Positions 26,502 through 35,360 of a stretch of 64,000 nt of DNA are shown here, piece by piece (positions within the stretch are counted from its first letter, which is position 1; each line of letters starts with the position of its first letter). The DNA is taken from NCBI RefSeq assembly GCF_034044715.1, contig NZ_JAXCLW010000001.1, positions 186,001-250,000 on the forward strand, written 5' to 3'. The stretch is from Dongia_B soli (GTDB lineage: Bacteria > Pseudomonadota > Alphaproteobacteria > Dongiales > Dongiaceae). The notes beneath the pieces were generated by a model. The model saw only the letters and a program-made list of their open reading frames with translations, did no database searches and was not told where the DNA came from. Both the position numbers and the translations under genes were made by a program.

Positions 26502-27100
26502 CAAAGATACTTCCGCACTTCCGTGGCGATGTCGTCCGGCGTGGCCTGCGGCCCGAAATGCGCAAGGTATTTGCCATCCCGATCCATCAGATAGATCAGG
26601 GTACTGTGGTTCATCAGATAGTTTTGCGGATCGGTGCCACCCTCCTTGGTGAAATAGATCTTATAGGCATGGGCCGCCGCTGTGACCTCGTCGACGCTGC
26701 CGGTCAGGGCGCGCAGACGCGGATGAAAGTTACTGGCATATTCCTTCATCACCTGCTGGGTATCGCGTTCCGGATCGATGGTGATGAAAACCGGTGTCAC
26801 CTGATCGGCATCCGCCCCCATCTTGTTCAGTGCCGCCGTGATGGTGCCCAAAGCCGTGGGACAGGCATCGGGGCAGAAGGTGTAGCCAAAATAGATCAGC
26901 GACAATTTGCCTTTCAGATCGGCCTCGGTCACGTGTTTGCCGTCCTGGTCGGTCAGGGAGAACGGCCCGCCGATGGCCACGCTTCCGGCTTCGGCGCCAA
27001 CGCTGCGCTGATAGAGTTTCCAAGAAACAAGGCCGCAGAGACCCAGAATTGCCACAAGACAGGCAATCACCAGGCCGCGCGCCATTCCCGATTTCGGCAT
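26501..27100 (-). CDS. SCO1/SenC-family copper chaperone
   Basis: The 199-residue protein has an N-terminal membrane anchor (about 8-28) and a thioredoxin-fold domain. The copper site is visible: Cys76-x-x-x-Cys80 in FGYTFCPDACP and a later His in YLMNHSTLIY. SCO proteins deliver copper or reduce cysteines for the CuA centre of cytochrome c oxidase, and in some phototrophic relatives senC lies in the regBA operon. Here regBA is 8 kb away. The coupled MAPEG gene follows. Confidence 0.92.
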   Translation of the reverse strand: MPKSGMARGLVIACLVAILGLCGLVSWKLYQRSVGAEAGSVAIGGPFSLTDQDGKHVTEADLKGKLSLIYFGYTFCPDACPTALGTITAALNKMGADADQVTPVFITIDPERDTQQVMKEYASNFHPRLRALTGSVDEVTAAAHAYKIYFTKEGGTDPQNYLMNHSTLIYLMDRDGKYLAHFGPQATPDDIATEVRKYL

Positions 27101-27293
27101 TTAGGCTTTCTCGCTGTCTACCCAGGCTGGTTACCCAAGCCTGCACGCGGCCTACCATACTGCCGGCCTAGCGCCTGCCGCCAGTGCCCCGTGAACGACG
27201 CGGAATTATGTCGCAGGGGGGCTGCTGGCGGGCTTCCTTGACCTAACCTGGGAAGAGAAAGGCGCGACCACAGGCCCGGGCAATAAGGCAGCA

Positions 27294-27974
27294 TCAATAG
27301 GGTGCGAGTGCGCTGATTAATGCCTGGGTATTCGGGTTCTGGAACTTCCGCTGGATCACGATGGCATAGGGGGTGGCGCCCTGGCCGTAATAGGCCTTGT
27401 TCCAATCGTCCTTCTTCACGATGCCGGATCCTTCGAAGGAAATGCCGCCGTAAAGCCCTGAGGTCTTGGCAAAGCTATAGACATCGGACCCGAAATTCGT
27501 CGTCGTATCCGCTCCCATGCCCTGGCCGACCGGACCGGCCGCGGCCGAGACATTGCCGCCGAGCTTCATCTGGTTGTCCAGCACGGCATTGAGCGCTTTG
27601 TCGCTCATGATCGTGAAGACCGCCTCGCTGGTCTGGCCGCCGAGCTGTAGGCCGATGCTGCCAGAAGCGAGTGTATAGAAGGCCGGCTGACTCCATCCAC
27701 GCTGCGGATCCCGCACCATCAGCAGCCCCGATCCGCCTTCCCCGCCGATGATGACGCCGGCGCGGAACAGGCTGGGGAAGATCATGACAGCCTTGGCCCG
27801 CTTCACATAGCTGGGCAGCTGCGAAAAATCGGGCGAGGTGATCAGCTTCTCGAAGCTGATTCGCGATTTTTCGACCAGTTCCTGCTGATCGCTGAGCGCC
27901 AAAGCTGGCGGCACGAAACTGCATGTTCCTGCGGCAGCTGCGGCGATCAGGAACGCGCGTCGATCAAGGCTCAT
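27294..27974 (-). CDS. Exported SYLF-domain lipid-binding protein
   Basis: The 226-residue product opens with a signal peptide with a twin-arginine-like DRRAFL motif (about 4-9), a long Ala-rich hydrophobic core and a PPALAL cleavage region. The remainder is a SYLF (YSC84-like) domain with AKAVMIFPSLFRAGVIIGGEGGSG and TNFGSDVYSFAKTSGLYGGISFEG. SYLF domains bind phosphoinositides in eukaryotes; bacterial members are exported and of unknown function. GGAGG precedes the ATG at 27974 by seven bases. Confidence 0.88.
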   Translation of the reverse strand: MSLDRRAFLIAAAAAGTCSFVPPALALSDQQELVEKSRISFEKLITSPDFSQLPSYVKRAKAVMIFPSLFRAGVIIGGEGGSGLLMVRDPQRGWSQPAFYTLASGSIGLQLGGQTSEAVFTIMSDKALNAVLDNQMKLGGNVSAAAGPVGQGMGADTTTNFGSDVYSFAKTSGLYGGISFEGSGIVKKDDWNKAYYGQGATPYAIVIQRKFQNPNTQALISALAPY

Positions 27975-28162
27975 ATCATACCTCCGGCGATTCGGTTGGA
28001 TTGCTTCGGATGATGCGCGCAAGAGATATCGTCCGACTCGGTGTCATGCAATGACTTCGCGAATCTGGCTAGGAGGAAATTATGGCAAGCCTATGGCAAA
28101 AACCTTTCGCTGTGCCAATAGGAGACTGAAAGCCCAATCCGACTGAATTTGAGTGGACAGGT

Positions 28163-28801
28163 CTAGCGTGCCAGATTTTGCGGATGCCGATTGACGGCGA
28201 CAATTCGCCAGGAAGCTCCCTCGCCGGCACCGTCGATACGGTCAATCCGGGTGATTGAACAGGTATCGATGGAAAAGCCCAGGGCCCGCTCCGGATCAAG
28301 CTCAAGCGCGACGGCCAGGGCCGCCCGTATCGCGCCGCCATGGGTGACGGCAACGATATCGCGGCCAGGATGCTGCCGGGTGTGGCGATCGATCGCTCGG
28401 CTAACCCGGGCGATGACATCACGGAAGCTTTCACCGTTCGGCGGTGCATGATCCGCCGGTGCGTGCCAGAAGCGATGATAGACACCGTCCCGTCGCGCCT
28501 CCAAATCGGCATAGGTCAAACCCTGCCAGTCACCGAAATGCTGTTCCGCCAAATCCGGCTCGATGGCTATCTCAGGTTTCATGCCGCCAGAAGCCAGGTG
28601 GATGGCGTCAGCGGTGGCATGGGTTCGGCGTAACGGCGTCACCAGCCAGACCGGTTCGGTCGGCAGCAAGATGGCAAGCTCGGCAAACAGCGCGGCGTCG
28701 GAACAGTCGCAATCAAGGTCATCCTGGCCGTAAATACGGCCATGCGCCCCCACCACCGGGGCATGACGCACCAACCACCAACGGGTAACTGTCTGTGTCA
28801 T
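28163..28801 (-). CDS. cobC: Histidine phosphatase, probable alpha-ribazole phosphatase
   Basis: The 212-residue enzyme belongs to the phosphoglycerate-mutase-like histidine phosphatases. Its catalytic start is LVRHAPVVG (phosphorylated His about 12), with a second arginine in LRRTHATA and a second histidine in VTHGGAIRA. The RHAP-type start is a feature of CobC-like enzymes of alphaproteobacteria. It lies ten bases downstream of cobS on the same strand, which supports removal of the phosphate from alpha-ribazole phosphate or adenosylcobalamin phosphate at the end of B12 synthesis. Confidence 0.85.
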   Translation of the reverse strand: MTQTVTRWWLVRHAPVVGAHGRIYGQDDLDCDCSDAALFAELAILLPTEPVWLVTPLRRTHATADAIHLASGGMKPEIAIEPDLAEQHFGDWQGLTYADLEARRDGVYHRFWHAPADHAPPNGESFRDVIARVSRAIDRHTRQHPGRDIVAVTHGGAIRAALAVALELDPERALGFSIDTCSITRIDRIDGAGEGASWRIVAVNRHPQNLAR

Positions 28802-28811
28802 TCCAACCGCA

Positions 28812-29843
28812 TCAGCTAAAGGTCACGAAATTGATCAGGACGGCGACCTCGACCACTTGTTGGATCGCGCCCAGGACATCGCCGGTATAACCGCCGATAT
28901 GGCGCTGGGCGAGTTTGGCGACCAGGAAAGCGGTAACCAACGCCGATACTGTGGCCACGATCGCCGCACCGGGCCCGCCAACCAGCAGCACAATGACGAC
29001 GCCCAGGCCAAGGGCCCAATACATGCTATCTGCCGGGGGCTTCCCGGCATGGACAGCCAAGCCATTGGGCCGCGCCAAAGGCAGCGACCGCATCGCCACC
29101 GGCAGGACGGCACGGCTCAGCACATGCGCGGAGATCATCGCGCTGGCAACCTGCGGCAGCACCGCAAGATCGGCGATGGCTCCCACTTTAAATAGGGTCG
29201 CAATCACCAGCGCGAGTACGCCGTAACTGCCGATCGTGCTGTCGCGCATGACGGCGAGCTTGCGCTCCCGGTCCCCGCGCACCCCCAGCATATCGGCGAG
29301 GTCGGCCAGGCCGTCCTCATGCAACGCACCCGTGAGGACGGCAGTGGCGGTGACGGCAAGGACAGCAGCCAGCAAGACGGAAAGACCAAGGCGCAGAGCA
29401 AAAATATAGGCCAGCAACCCGATCAGGCCGACGAGTGCCCCCACCAGCGGAAAGGCCCTCACTGCCTCCGAGAGGGGTATGGCCGGTGCCCGGACCGGCA
29501 ACCGGGTGAAAAAGCCCAGTGCCGCCAGCAGATCGCGCCACCAGAACCTGGCGAAACGGTCATAAGCGGAAGCGGTTGGGGATGCTGGTTTGCGCGGCGG
29601 CTCACTAGCCGTCCGCCCGGCCTCAGCCGTCGCACTCTCATTGCCCGTCGCTGTGTCATGAGCGGCCGGATGCGATTCGGTTGCCGTCGCGTCGGCTTCT
29701 ACGGCGGCGCCCGTCCGATCGATGTGGCTTGCCGAAACGGCGGTTTCGGCAGAGGGCTGACCTGGGTCCTGCTCGGCCGGCTCACCTTCAAGGGCTGGGT
29801 CCTGACCTTTCTGATCATCGTCCTGCGGTCTGTCCTGGGTCAT
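28812..29843 (-). CDS. cobS: Adenosylcobinamide-GDP ribazoletransferase with long N-terminal extension
   Basis: The membrane enzyme joins adenosylcobinamide-GDP to alpha-ribazole in the last part of B12 synthesis. The CobS core (about residues 98-343) is visible with AALGFFTRLPV, the acidic LHEDGLADLADMLG site and RDSTIGSYGVLAL. The 343-residue length is about 90 longer than usual because of an N-terminal region rich in Ala, Thr, Glu, Asp and Pro and likely disordered. No internal start codon offers a shorter version, so the extension is probably real. It forms an operon with cobC and is divergent from cobT. Confidence 0.92.
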   Translation of the reverse strand: MTQDRPQDDDQKGQDPALEGEPAEQDPGQPSAETAVSASHIDRTGAAVEADATATESHPAAHDTATGNESATAEAGRTASEPPRKPASPTASAYDRFARFWWRDLLAALGFFTRLPVRAPAIPLSEAVRAFPLVGALVGLIGLLAYIFALRLGLSVLLAAVLAVTATAVLTGALHEDGLADLADMLGVRGDRERKLAVMRDSTIGSYGVLALVIATLFKVGAIADLAVLPQVASAMISAHVLSRAVLPVAMRSLPLARPNGLAVHAGKPPADSMYWALGLGVVIVLLVGGPGAAIVATVSALVTAFLVAKLAQRHIGGYTGDVLGAIQQVVEVAVLINFVTFS

Positions 29844-30013
29844 CGGCTCGATCCATTGGTCGCAGTTATGTCGCGGCTGGGCAAGTGCAGGACCTGAGGG
29901 TCAACGCAATCTAGCCTGCGCCTGACGGGCACGCGTCATTGGGCATGCCTCATATTGCCTGCCGCCGCGACCGGGTCTATCACAGCGCCAGATTAAAAAC
30001 ACCACCCTCGCAT

Positions 30014-31048
30014 ATGGAGCCTATGTTGGATCGCCAACCTGTCGCCAGTTTCGCCGAGATCCGCCAGATTTTGCGCGACCTTCCCGGCCCGGATCTCGAA
30101 GCCGCCACCCGGACCGCCACCCGTGAAGCGCTTTTGACCAAGCCGACCGGCGCTCTGGCAAGGCTGGAAGAAATCACCCAATGGCTCGCCACTTGGCAGG
30201 GCAAGCATCCGCCGGCCGTCAATCATCCCCGCGTCGCCGTCTTCGCCGGCAATCACGGCGTGGCGGATCTCGGCGTCTCGGCCTATCCCAAGGAAGTCAC
30301 CGCCCAGATGGTGCTGAACTTCCAGTCCGGCGGCGCTGCCGTGAACCAGCTTTGCAAGAACGCCGATGCCGATCTGCGCGTCTATGAAATGTGCCTGGAC
30401 CAGCCGACGGCCGATTTCACCCAAGGGCCCGCCCTGACCGAGGAAGAGACGGCCCGGGCCATGGCTTACGGGATGATGGCGGTCGAGCCGGGCGTCGATC
30501 TCCTCTGCGTCGGCGAGATGGGCATCGCCAATACGACCAGCGCCGCCGCCATGGCTGCGGCCCTATTCGGCGGGACCGGGCAGGAATGGGCCGGGCCGGG
30601 GACCGGCATTCATGGCTCCGCCCTAAGCCGCAAGGCCGAGGTGATCGATCTCGGCCTGGCGCGCCACCGCGACCGGTTCGAAGACGGCCTGGCCATCCTG
30701 CAATGCCTCGGCGGCCATGAATTGGCGGCGATCGCCGGCGCGGTCATTGCCGCACGCATGGCCCGCGTACCGGTCCTGCTGGATGGCTTCGCCAGTACGG
30801 TTGCAGCGGCCACGCTGCTTAAGCTTGACAGTCATGCCCTGGATCACTGCCTGGTGGCGCATTGTTCGGCCGAGCCGGGGCATCGCAAGGTGCTGGCGAA
30901 GATGAACAAACAGCCGCTGCTTGATCTTGGCATGCGTCTCGGCGAAGGTTCGGGCGCAGCCCTGGCAATCCCGCTGATTCGCGCGGCTGCGATGTGCCAC
31001 AGCGGCATGGCGAGTTTCGCAGAAGCCGGTGTCAGCAATAAGGATTAA
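30014..31048 (+). CDS. cobT: Nicotinate-nucleotide-dimethylbenzimidazole phosphoribosyltransferase
   Basis: The 344-residue enzyme makes alpha-ribazole phosphate from 5,6-dimethylbenzimidazole and nicotinate mononucleotide. The glycine-rich GEMGIANTTSAAAM segment, FAGNHGVADLGVSAYP and the C-terminal LGEGSGAAL, containing the catalytic glutamate, are family hallmarks. The ATG at 30014 gives the usual length; another ATG three codons later is equally possible, and no strong ribosome site decides. It is divergent from cobS-cobC, so the late B12 genes are grouped. I see no cobalamin riboswitch in the 170-base gap. Confidence 0.94.
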   Translation: MEPMLDRQPVASFAEIRQILRDLPGPDLEAATRTATREALLTKPTGALARLEEITQWLATWQGKHPPAVNHPRVAVFAGNHGVADLGVSAYPKEVTAQMVLNFQSGGAAVNQLCKNADADLRVYEMCLDQPTADFTQGPALTEEETARAMAYGMMAVEPGVDLLCVGEMGIANTTSAAAMAAALFGGTGQEWAGPGTGIHGSALSRKAEVIDLGLARHRDRFEDGLAILQCLGGHELAAIAGAVIAARMARVPVLLDGFASTVAAATLLKLDSHALDHCLVAHCSAEPGHRKVLAKMNKQPLLDLGMRLGEGSGAALAIPLIRAAAMCHSGMASFAEAGVSNKD

Positions 31049-31098
31049 GAAGGGGGCTCGACGCCACAGTGCCGTCGCGCCGTGGCGGAGAGCGATTG

Positions 31099-32286
31099 AT
31101 GAGCGACCCTGTAACAGCCGATCCGATGCTGCGCGCTTTTCTGCTGGATCGGCTGGGGTTGCGCGGGCCTTTATGGGCGGCCGATATGGCGGCGCGGTCA
31201 GCGCAGGATCTGGGCATGATCCAGATCGATTCCATCCGCGTCACAGGACTGCGTAATCATGAGATCGCCTGGGCGGCGCGGACCGATGCTCCGGTGGCGG
31301 ATTTCTACCGCCTGCTCTACGACGCCCGCGGCATGCTGGAGACACATTATCCGATTTTCGCCACCCGCCGGGATTGGCTGCCTTGGTTTCTCAAGGATTT
31401 CGGAAAGACCATCAGCGCCGACCGTCTGGCTGAGATGCGGCCGCTGATGCGGCGCCTTACCCGGCATATCGCCGAGCATGGCCCCGTCTCGCCCGCCGAT
31501 TTCCAGTCGGAACGCGTGACCGGCGGCTTCAACACCATCAAGGCAACAACCAAGGCGCTGGAATATCTTTTCTATCTCGACAAGGTGCAGATTGCAGGCC
31601 GGACCACCCACTTCCATCGCCTGTTCGATCTGACCGAGCGTATCGCCCCGGAGTTGCTGCGGCCGGTGCCGGAGTGGCGCCGCAAAAGCGGTCTGTTCTT
31701 CGTGCAATCGGCGCTCTCGGTCCTGAAACTGGCGACGCCGCAGCAACTTGCGGAACGCACGGCCCATCATATCGGTTCCTGGCGGGGCGGAGGCCTGCCT
31801 ATGGCAAGACTGCTGGTCGCCAAGGCTCGGGAACGCGGCCTGATCGTGCCGATCCCTTTTGACGGCAAGGAAATGCATCTTGCTTTGCAAAGCGACATCG
31901 ATGCATTCGCGTCCCGTGCGACGCTTGAGGATGATGTCGTCCGCCTTCTTCCGCCTCTCGACAATTTGCTGTTCAGCCGGCGGCGCCTGACCGAGCTATT
32001 CGGTTTCACTTACAAATTCGAGGCTTACACGCCGCAACACCAGCGTCGCTTCTACTTCGCCCTCCCGATCCTGTACCGAGATGCAATTGTGGGACAAATC
32101 GACATCAAGAAGGGCGGGGCGATCTGGCAGATCTTGGATCTCGATATCATCGCGCCCGTGCCATTGGATGGACTGCGAGGCGCGATTCATCGCCTGGGCC
32201 GAATCGCAGGCGCCGGCGAAGTCAAATCGAGCAATCGGCTTGCGGCCAAATGGCGGCGCGGATTGAGCGGTACCATTTCCTTCTAA
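31099..32286 (+). CDS. YcaQ/AlkX-family winged-helix DNA glycosylase
   Basis: The 395-residue product belongs to the YcaQ (HTH_42) family, whose characterised members unhook DNA interstrand crosslinks and remove bulky alkylated bases. The catalytic Q-x-D signature is present in GMIQIDSIRV, and the THYPIFATRRDW block is conserved. The ATG at 31099 follows GGAGAG. It lies 50 bases after cobT but has no metabolic tie to it. With ada and mmcB it gives this window three alkylation or crosslink repair genes, although they are not one operon. Confidence 0.88.
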   Translation: MSDPVTADPMLRAFLLDRLGLRGPLWAADMAARSAQDLGMIQIDSIRVTGLRNHEIAWAARTDAPVADFYRLLYDARGMLETHYPIFATRRDWLPWFLKDFGKTISADRLAEMRPLMRRLTRHIAEHGPVSPADFQSERVTGGFNTIKATTKALEYLFYLDKVQIAGRTTHFHRLFDLTERIAPELLRPVPEWRRKSGLFFVQSALSVLKLATPQQLAERTAHHIGSWRGGGLPMARLLVAKARERGLIVPIPFDGKEMHLALQSDIDAFASRATLEDDVVRLLPPLDNLLFSRRRLTELFGFTYKFEAYTPQHQRRFYFALPILYRDAIVGQIDIKKGGAIWQILDLDIIAPVPLDGLRGAIHRLGRIAGAGEVKSSNRLAAKWRRGLSGTISF

Positions 32287-32426
32287 AGGCTTTTTCACGG
32301 CGTCGTGAGGAGCCGTCGCGTTGCCTCATTCAGCAACTTTGTCGGGTCCTGTGGAACTCTCAAGCGGAAAAGTCGTTGTTAGAGTACGCCGCGCTTAACG
32401 AGATTCAACGACATTCGAGGAAAGCA

Positions 32427-32777
32427 ATGGCACGAGAGACTTATTCCTCCACACATAGCAGTTCCACGCAATCCGGATCGGCCCAGGAATCGGTAGACCA
32501 GGTGATGAAAGAATTCCGTTCTTTGGCCGCTTCGTTTGACGAATTGTTGGCTTCCGGCGGCGCGGGGACGGAAAAGCTCGCCCAGCTCCGTGACCAGGCG
32601 GCAGAGAAGCTAAAACAAGCCAGGGAAGTATTCGGTAATTTCGAACGCGGTACGCTCCAGCGAGCGAAGGACGTTGCCTCCAAGTCCGATGAATATGTTC
32701 ACACAAATCCCTGGACCGCCGTCGGATTGGGTGTCGGCGTCGGGTTCCTTTTAGGCCTCTTGGTCAGCCGTCGCTGA
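32427..32777 (+). CDS. ElaB/YqjD/DUF883-family membrane-anchored protein
   Basis: The 116-residue product has a Ser/Thr-rich start, a long amphipathic helix (about 20-80) and a C-terminal anchor with a glycine zipper (VGLGVGVGFLLGLLVSRR) ending in the usual arginines. In E. coli, YqjD and ElaB associate with ribosomes at the membrane in stationary phase. The ATG follows AGGAAAG. Two small membrane-protein genes follow directly in the same order as the yqjD-yqjE-yqjK set. Confidence 0.9.
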   Translation: MARETYSSTHSSSTQSGSAQESVDQVMKEFRSLAASFDELLASGGAGTEKLAQLRDQAAEKLKQAREVFGNFERGTLQRAKDVASKSDEYVHTNPWTAVGLGVGVGFLLGLLVSRR

Positions 32778-32791
32778 TTCAGGCGGTCTCT

Positions 32792-33235
32792 ATGGCCACC
32801 GACCCCCGCGGACCCGAAGCTATTCCCGCCGGCCCCGCAGCCCGTTTGCTGGGAGTCGGCGGGCGTATGCTCAGCGCGATCATCGCCGGCGTTCAGACCC
32901 GCGCCGAGCTGCTGCTTGTCGAAATGTCGGCCGAGCGCGCGAAACTGGGGAGCATGGCGGCGCTTGGCGTTGCCGCGAGCTTCGCGGTTTTGCTCGGCCT
33001 CGTTTTCACCTCTGCCGTGGTGATTGTTTACTTCTGGGACAACCATCGGCTGGCAGCGGTCTGCGCCGTCGCCGCTTTCTACTGGATCGTGGCGGTTGCT
33101 TTGGTCGTCACACTTATGCGAAAGATTCAACGGCAGGCCCCGCCCTTTGCGGCGACAATAGACGCCCTGCGACGGGATTACATAGCCTTGACCGGGCAAT
33201 CTCCCAACACGCCAAAATTGGGCGAGCGCGACTAG
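32792..33235 (+). CDS. YqjE-like phage-holin-superfamily membrane protein
   Basis: The 147-residue product has two adjacent hydrophobic segments (about 55-80 and 85-110) between helical, charged ends. The ARLLGVGGRMLSAIIAGVQTRAELLLVEMSAER start is typical of the YqjE/holin-X superfamily. Despite the name it is not a phage gene here: it sits between DUF883 and YqjK-like partners, 14 bases after the first. A role with them in membrane stress or stationary phase is inferred. Confidence 0.85.
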   Translation: MATDPRGPEAIPAGPAARLLGVGGRMLSAIIAGVQTRAELLLVEMSAERAKLGSMAALGVAASFAVLLGLVFTSAVVIVYFWDNHRLAAVCAVAAFYWIVAVALVVTLMRKIQRQAPPFAATIDALRRDYIALTGQSPNTPKLGERD

Positions 33236-33526
33236 ATGATTAAGCATGAAACGGCGATTGCCGCCCTGCAGAATGAAGCGGAAAGGCAACGCCGGGAGAT
33301 CGCGGCGGCGGCGAGCGAGTACCTGATTTTAACCGCGCCAGTTGACCGGACAGTCTACCGCGTCCGACACTTCTTCGATGACCATCCTATACTCACCGCC
33401 CTTGGCATGACCGCAGGCACCCTCGTTACTGCCGGTACCGTGGTCAGGCTGGCCGGTACGGCAAGCAAAGTCCTGCAGGGCGGTATCGCGCTTCTCGGCG
33501 TTGTGCGAATGCTGCGGGGCTCATAG
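33236..33526 (+). CDS. Small YqjK-like membrane-associated protein
   Basis: This 96-residue product starts immediately at the stop of the preceding gene, so the two are coupled. It has an N-terminal charged helix (about 5-30) and a C-terminal hydrophobic Gly/Ala/Val region (about 55-90). It occupies the position of yqjK in the enterobacterial yqjDEK operon, although sequence similarity cannot be judged strong by eye. Its function is unknown. Confidence 0.75.
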   Translation: MIKHETAIAALQNEAERQRREIAAAASEYLILTAPVDRTVYRVRHFFDDHPILTALGMTAGTLVTAGTVVRLAGTASKVLQGGIALLGVVRMLRGS

Positions 33527-33535
33527 CTCCGCAGT

Positions 33536-34372
33536 CTACTCACCGACCTGCAGTAACAGGCCGCGCCGCCTCGCCAGGGCGAAAGCATAGAGATAGATGC
33601 CAAGCCCGACGCTCATCAGCAAGGCATTCAAGCCAATCGACGCAGCGAAATAATCCCAACGGAAGACGTGATCGAACAGCACACCCCGCATGCCCTCAAA
33701 GACATAGGTCGAGGGCAGCGACCAGGATATCACGCGCAACCAATCCGGCAGGACCTCGACCGGATAATAGACGCATGAAATCGGCGCCAGCATAAAGACC
33801 AGGAACCAGGCGAGATTTTCCGCCGCGAGACCGAAACGCAGGATCATCGCCGAGACGATCAGCCCCAGACCGCATCCCATGATTAGAAGATTGAAGAAAA
33901 AGGCCCCCAGCGGCAGTCCCATCGAAAAGATCGAATAGCCGTAAAACGGAATCGCCAGGAGCATTGCCGGCAGCACACCGATCAGCGCCCGGACCAGCGC
34001 CATGACGATCAACGCAGCGATATGCTCGATTGGCCGCAGCGGGCTACAGAAAAGATTGGCCAAATTGCGCGACCACAATTCTTCAAGAAAGGACAGGGAG
34101 AAGCCGAGCTGGCTGCGAAACAGCACGTCCCATAACATGACCGCGGAGATCAACACGCCGAAGGCATTGGCCAGCCAGGAACTATGGGCATAAAGGAAGG
34201 TGCTGAAGAAGCCCCAGATGATCATCTGCATGGTCGGCCAATAGGCCATTTCGATCAACCGAGGCCAGGATGTCCGCAGCACATAGAAATGCCGCAGCAC
34301 CATTGCGGCGATCCGGCTGAGCGCAGAATCGCGAAAGCGCGGCGTTGCGGACATATGTCGGTCAGCGGTCAT
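33536..34372 (-). CDS. ABC-2 type transporter permease
   Basis: The 278-residue protein has about six membrane helices and an ABC-2 pattern: RTSWPRLIEMAYWPTMQMIIWGFFS at the start and a VYYPVEVLPDWLRVISWSLPSTYVFEGMRG block in the second half. It would form the channel of an exporter with the ATPase encoded directly upstream. The ATG at 34372 begins 14 bases after the ATPase stop and follows AAAGG. Substrates of this family include polysaccharides, lipids and drugs; this one is unknown. Confidence 0.88.
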   Translation of the reverse strand: MTADRHMSATPRFRDSALSRIAAMVLRHFYVLRTSWPRLIEMAYWPTMQMIIWGFFSTFLYAHSSWLANAFGVLISAVMLWDVLFRSQLGFSLSFLEELWSRNLANLFCSPLRPIEHIAALIVMALVRALIGVLPAMLLAIPFYGYSIFSMGLPLGAFFFNLLIMGCGLGLIVSAMILRFGLAAENLAWFLVFMLAPISCVYYPVEVLPDWLRVISWSLPSTYVFEGMRGVLFDHVFRWDYFAASIGLNALLMSVGLGIYLYAFALARRRGLLLQVGE

Positions 34373-34385
34373 CTCGGCATGCCTT

Positions 34386-35276
34386 TCAATTCGGTCCGAT
34401 GTCGCGGTCCGAGGGCGGCCCACCGCTCAGCAGATCGGCTTCGCCGCGGCCAGCCGAAAAGCCAGCGCGGCGGTCCCGCGCGATATCGAGGAACACCTCT
34501 TCCAAATTCTGGCGACTATAGCGTTCGATGAGATCCTGCGGCGCGCCGGCATCGACGATGCAGCCCTGGCGCATCATCAGGACATGATCGGCCAGCCGCT
34601 CGACCTCGCCCATGTTGTGAGAAGCGAGCAGAATCGCCGCGCCGTGCCGCGCCTGATAACCTTCCAGATAGGCCCGGACCCAATCGGCGGTGTCGGGGTC
34701 GAGCGAGGCGGTCGGCTCGTCGAGCAAAAGCAGCTCCGGCAGGTTCAGCATCGCCTTGGCTAAAGCCACCCGCGTCTTCTGGCCGGCCGACAAGGTGCCG
34801 ACGCGCCGGTCGGCCAAAGCCCTCAGTTCCAGCTCCTCGACGACCGCCTTGATCCGGACGGCCCGGTCCAGCAGCCCGTAGAGCCTGGCGAAAACTTCCA
34901 GGTTTTGCCGCACCGTGAGACGGTGCGGCAATTCGACATAGGGCGAGGAGAAGTTCATTCGCGGTAACAGATAGTGGCGTCGGCTCGCCAGATCCTCGCC
35001 GAACAGGCGAATGGTGCCGGCGCTGGGCTGAAGCAGGCCGAGCAGCATTGAAATCGTGGTGGTTTTGCCGGCTCCGTTGCCGCCCAGCAACGCCACTGTC
35101 TGACCCGCCGGAACGGTGAAATCGATGCCATTGACCGCCGTTACCGCTCCGAAGGTCTTTACCAGGCCTGATACCTGGATCGCGGGCACCTTTTCCGGCT
35201 CGGCGCCCGGTAAAATGCGGCGTGCCGATCCAGGCCGGGTGGACAGAGGGTCCGATGTCGGTGTCTTTTGAGCCAT
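34386..35276 (-). CDS. ABC transporter ATP-binding protein
   Basis: The 296-residue ATPase carries Walker A GGNGAGKTT, a Q-loop, the signature LSAGQKTRVALAKAM and Walker B LLLLDEPTASLDP, in the normal order and spacing of exporter ATPases paired with ABC-2 permeases. A Pro/Ser-rich N-terminal tail (about 1-35) and a C-terminal tail lie outside the domain. It is transcribed just ahead of the permease gene, so the two form one export system. The start at 35276 lacks a strong ribosome site. It is divergent from regB. Confidence 0.9.
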   Translation of the reverse strand: MAQKTPTSDPLSTRPGSARRILPGAEPEKVPAIQVSGLVKTFGAVTAVNGIDFTVPAGQTVALLGGNGAGKTTTISMLLGLLQPSAGTIRLFGEDLASRRHYLLPRMNFSSPYVELPHRLTVRQNLEVFARLYGLLDRAVRIKAVVEELELRALADRRVGTLSAGQKTRVALAKAMLNLPELLLLDEPTASLDPDTADWVRAYLEGYQARHGAAILLASHNMGEVERLADHVLMMRQGCIVDAGAPQDLIERYSRQNLEEVFLDIARDRRAGFSAGRGEADLLSGGPPSDRDIGPN

Positions 35277-35360
35277 GATTGAGGTTACAGCCTTGCTTGT
35301 CCGAGGGGTCCGGCAAGGGCTTGCCAAACAAAGCCCTGCCAATTCTTATAAAGGTTGATG

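Noticed and set aside
29844..30013. Cobalamin riboswitch between cobS and cobT
   Set aside because: I could not find the conserved B12-box or the usual stem pattern in the 170-base gap.
32792..33235. Phage holin gene as a sign of a prophage
   Set aside because: It belongs to the YqjE/holin-X superfamily, sits in a yqjDEK-like operon, and no other phage gene is present.
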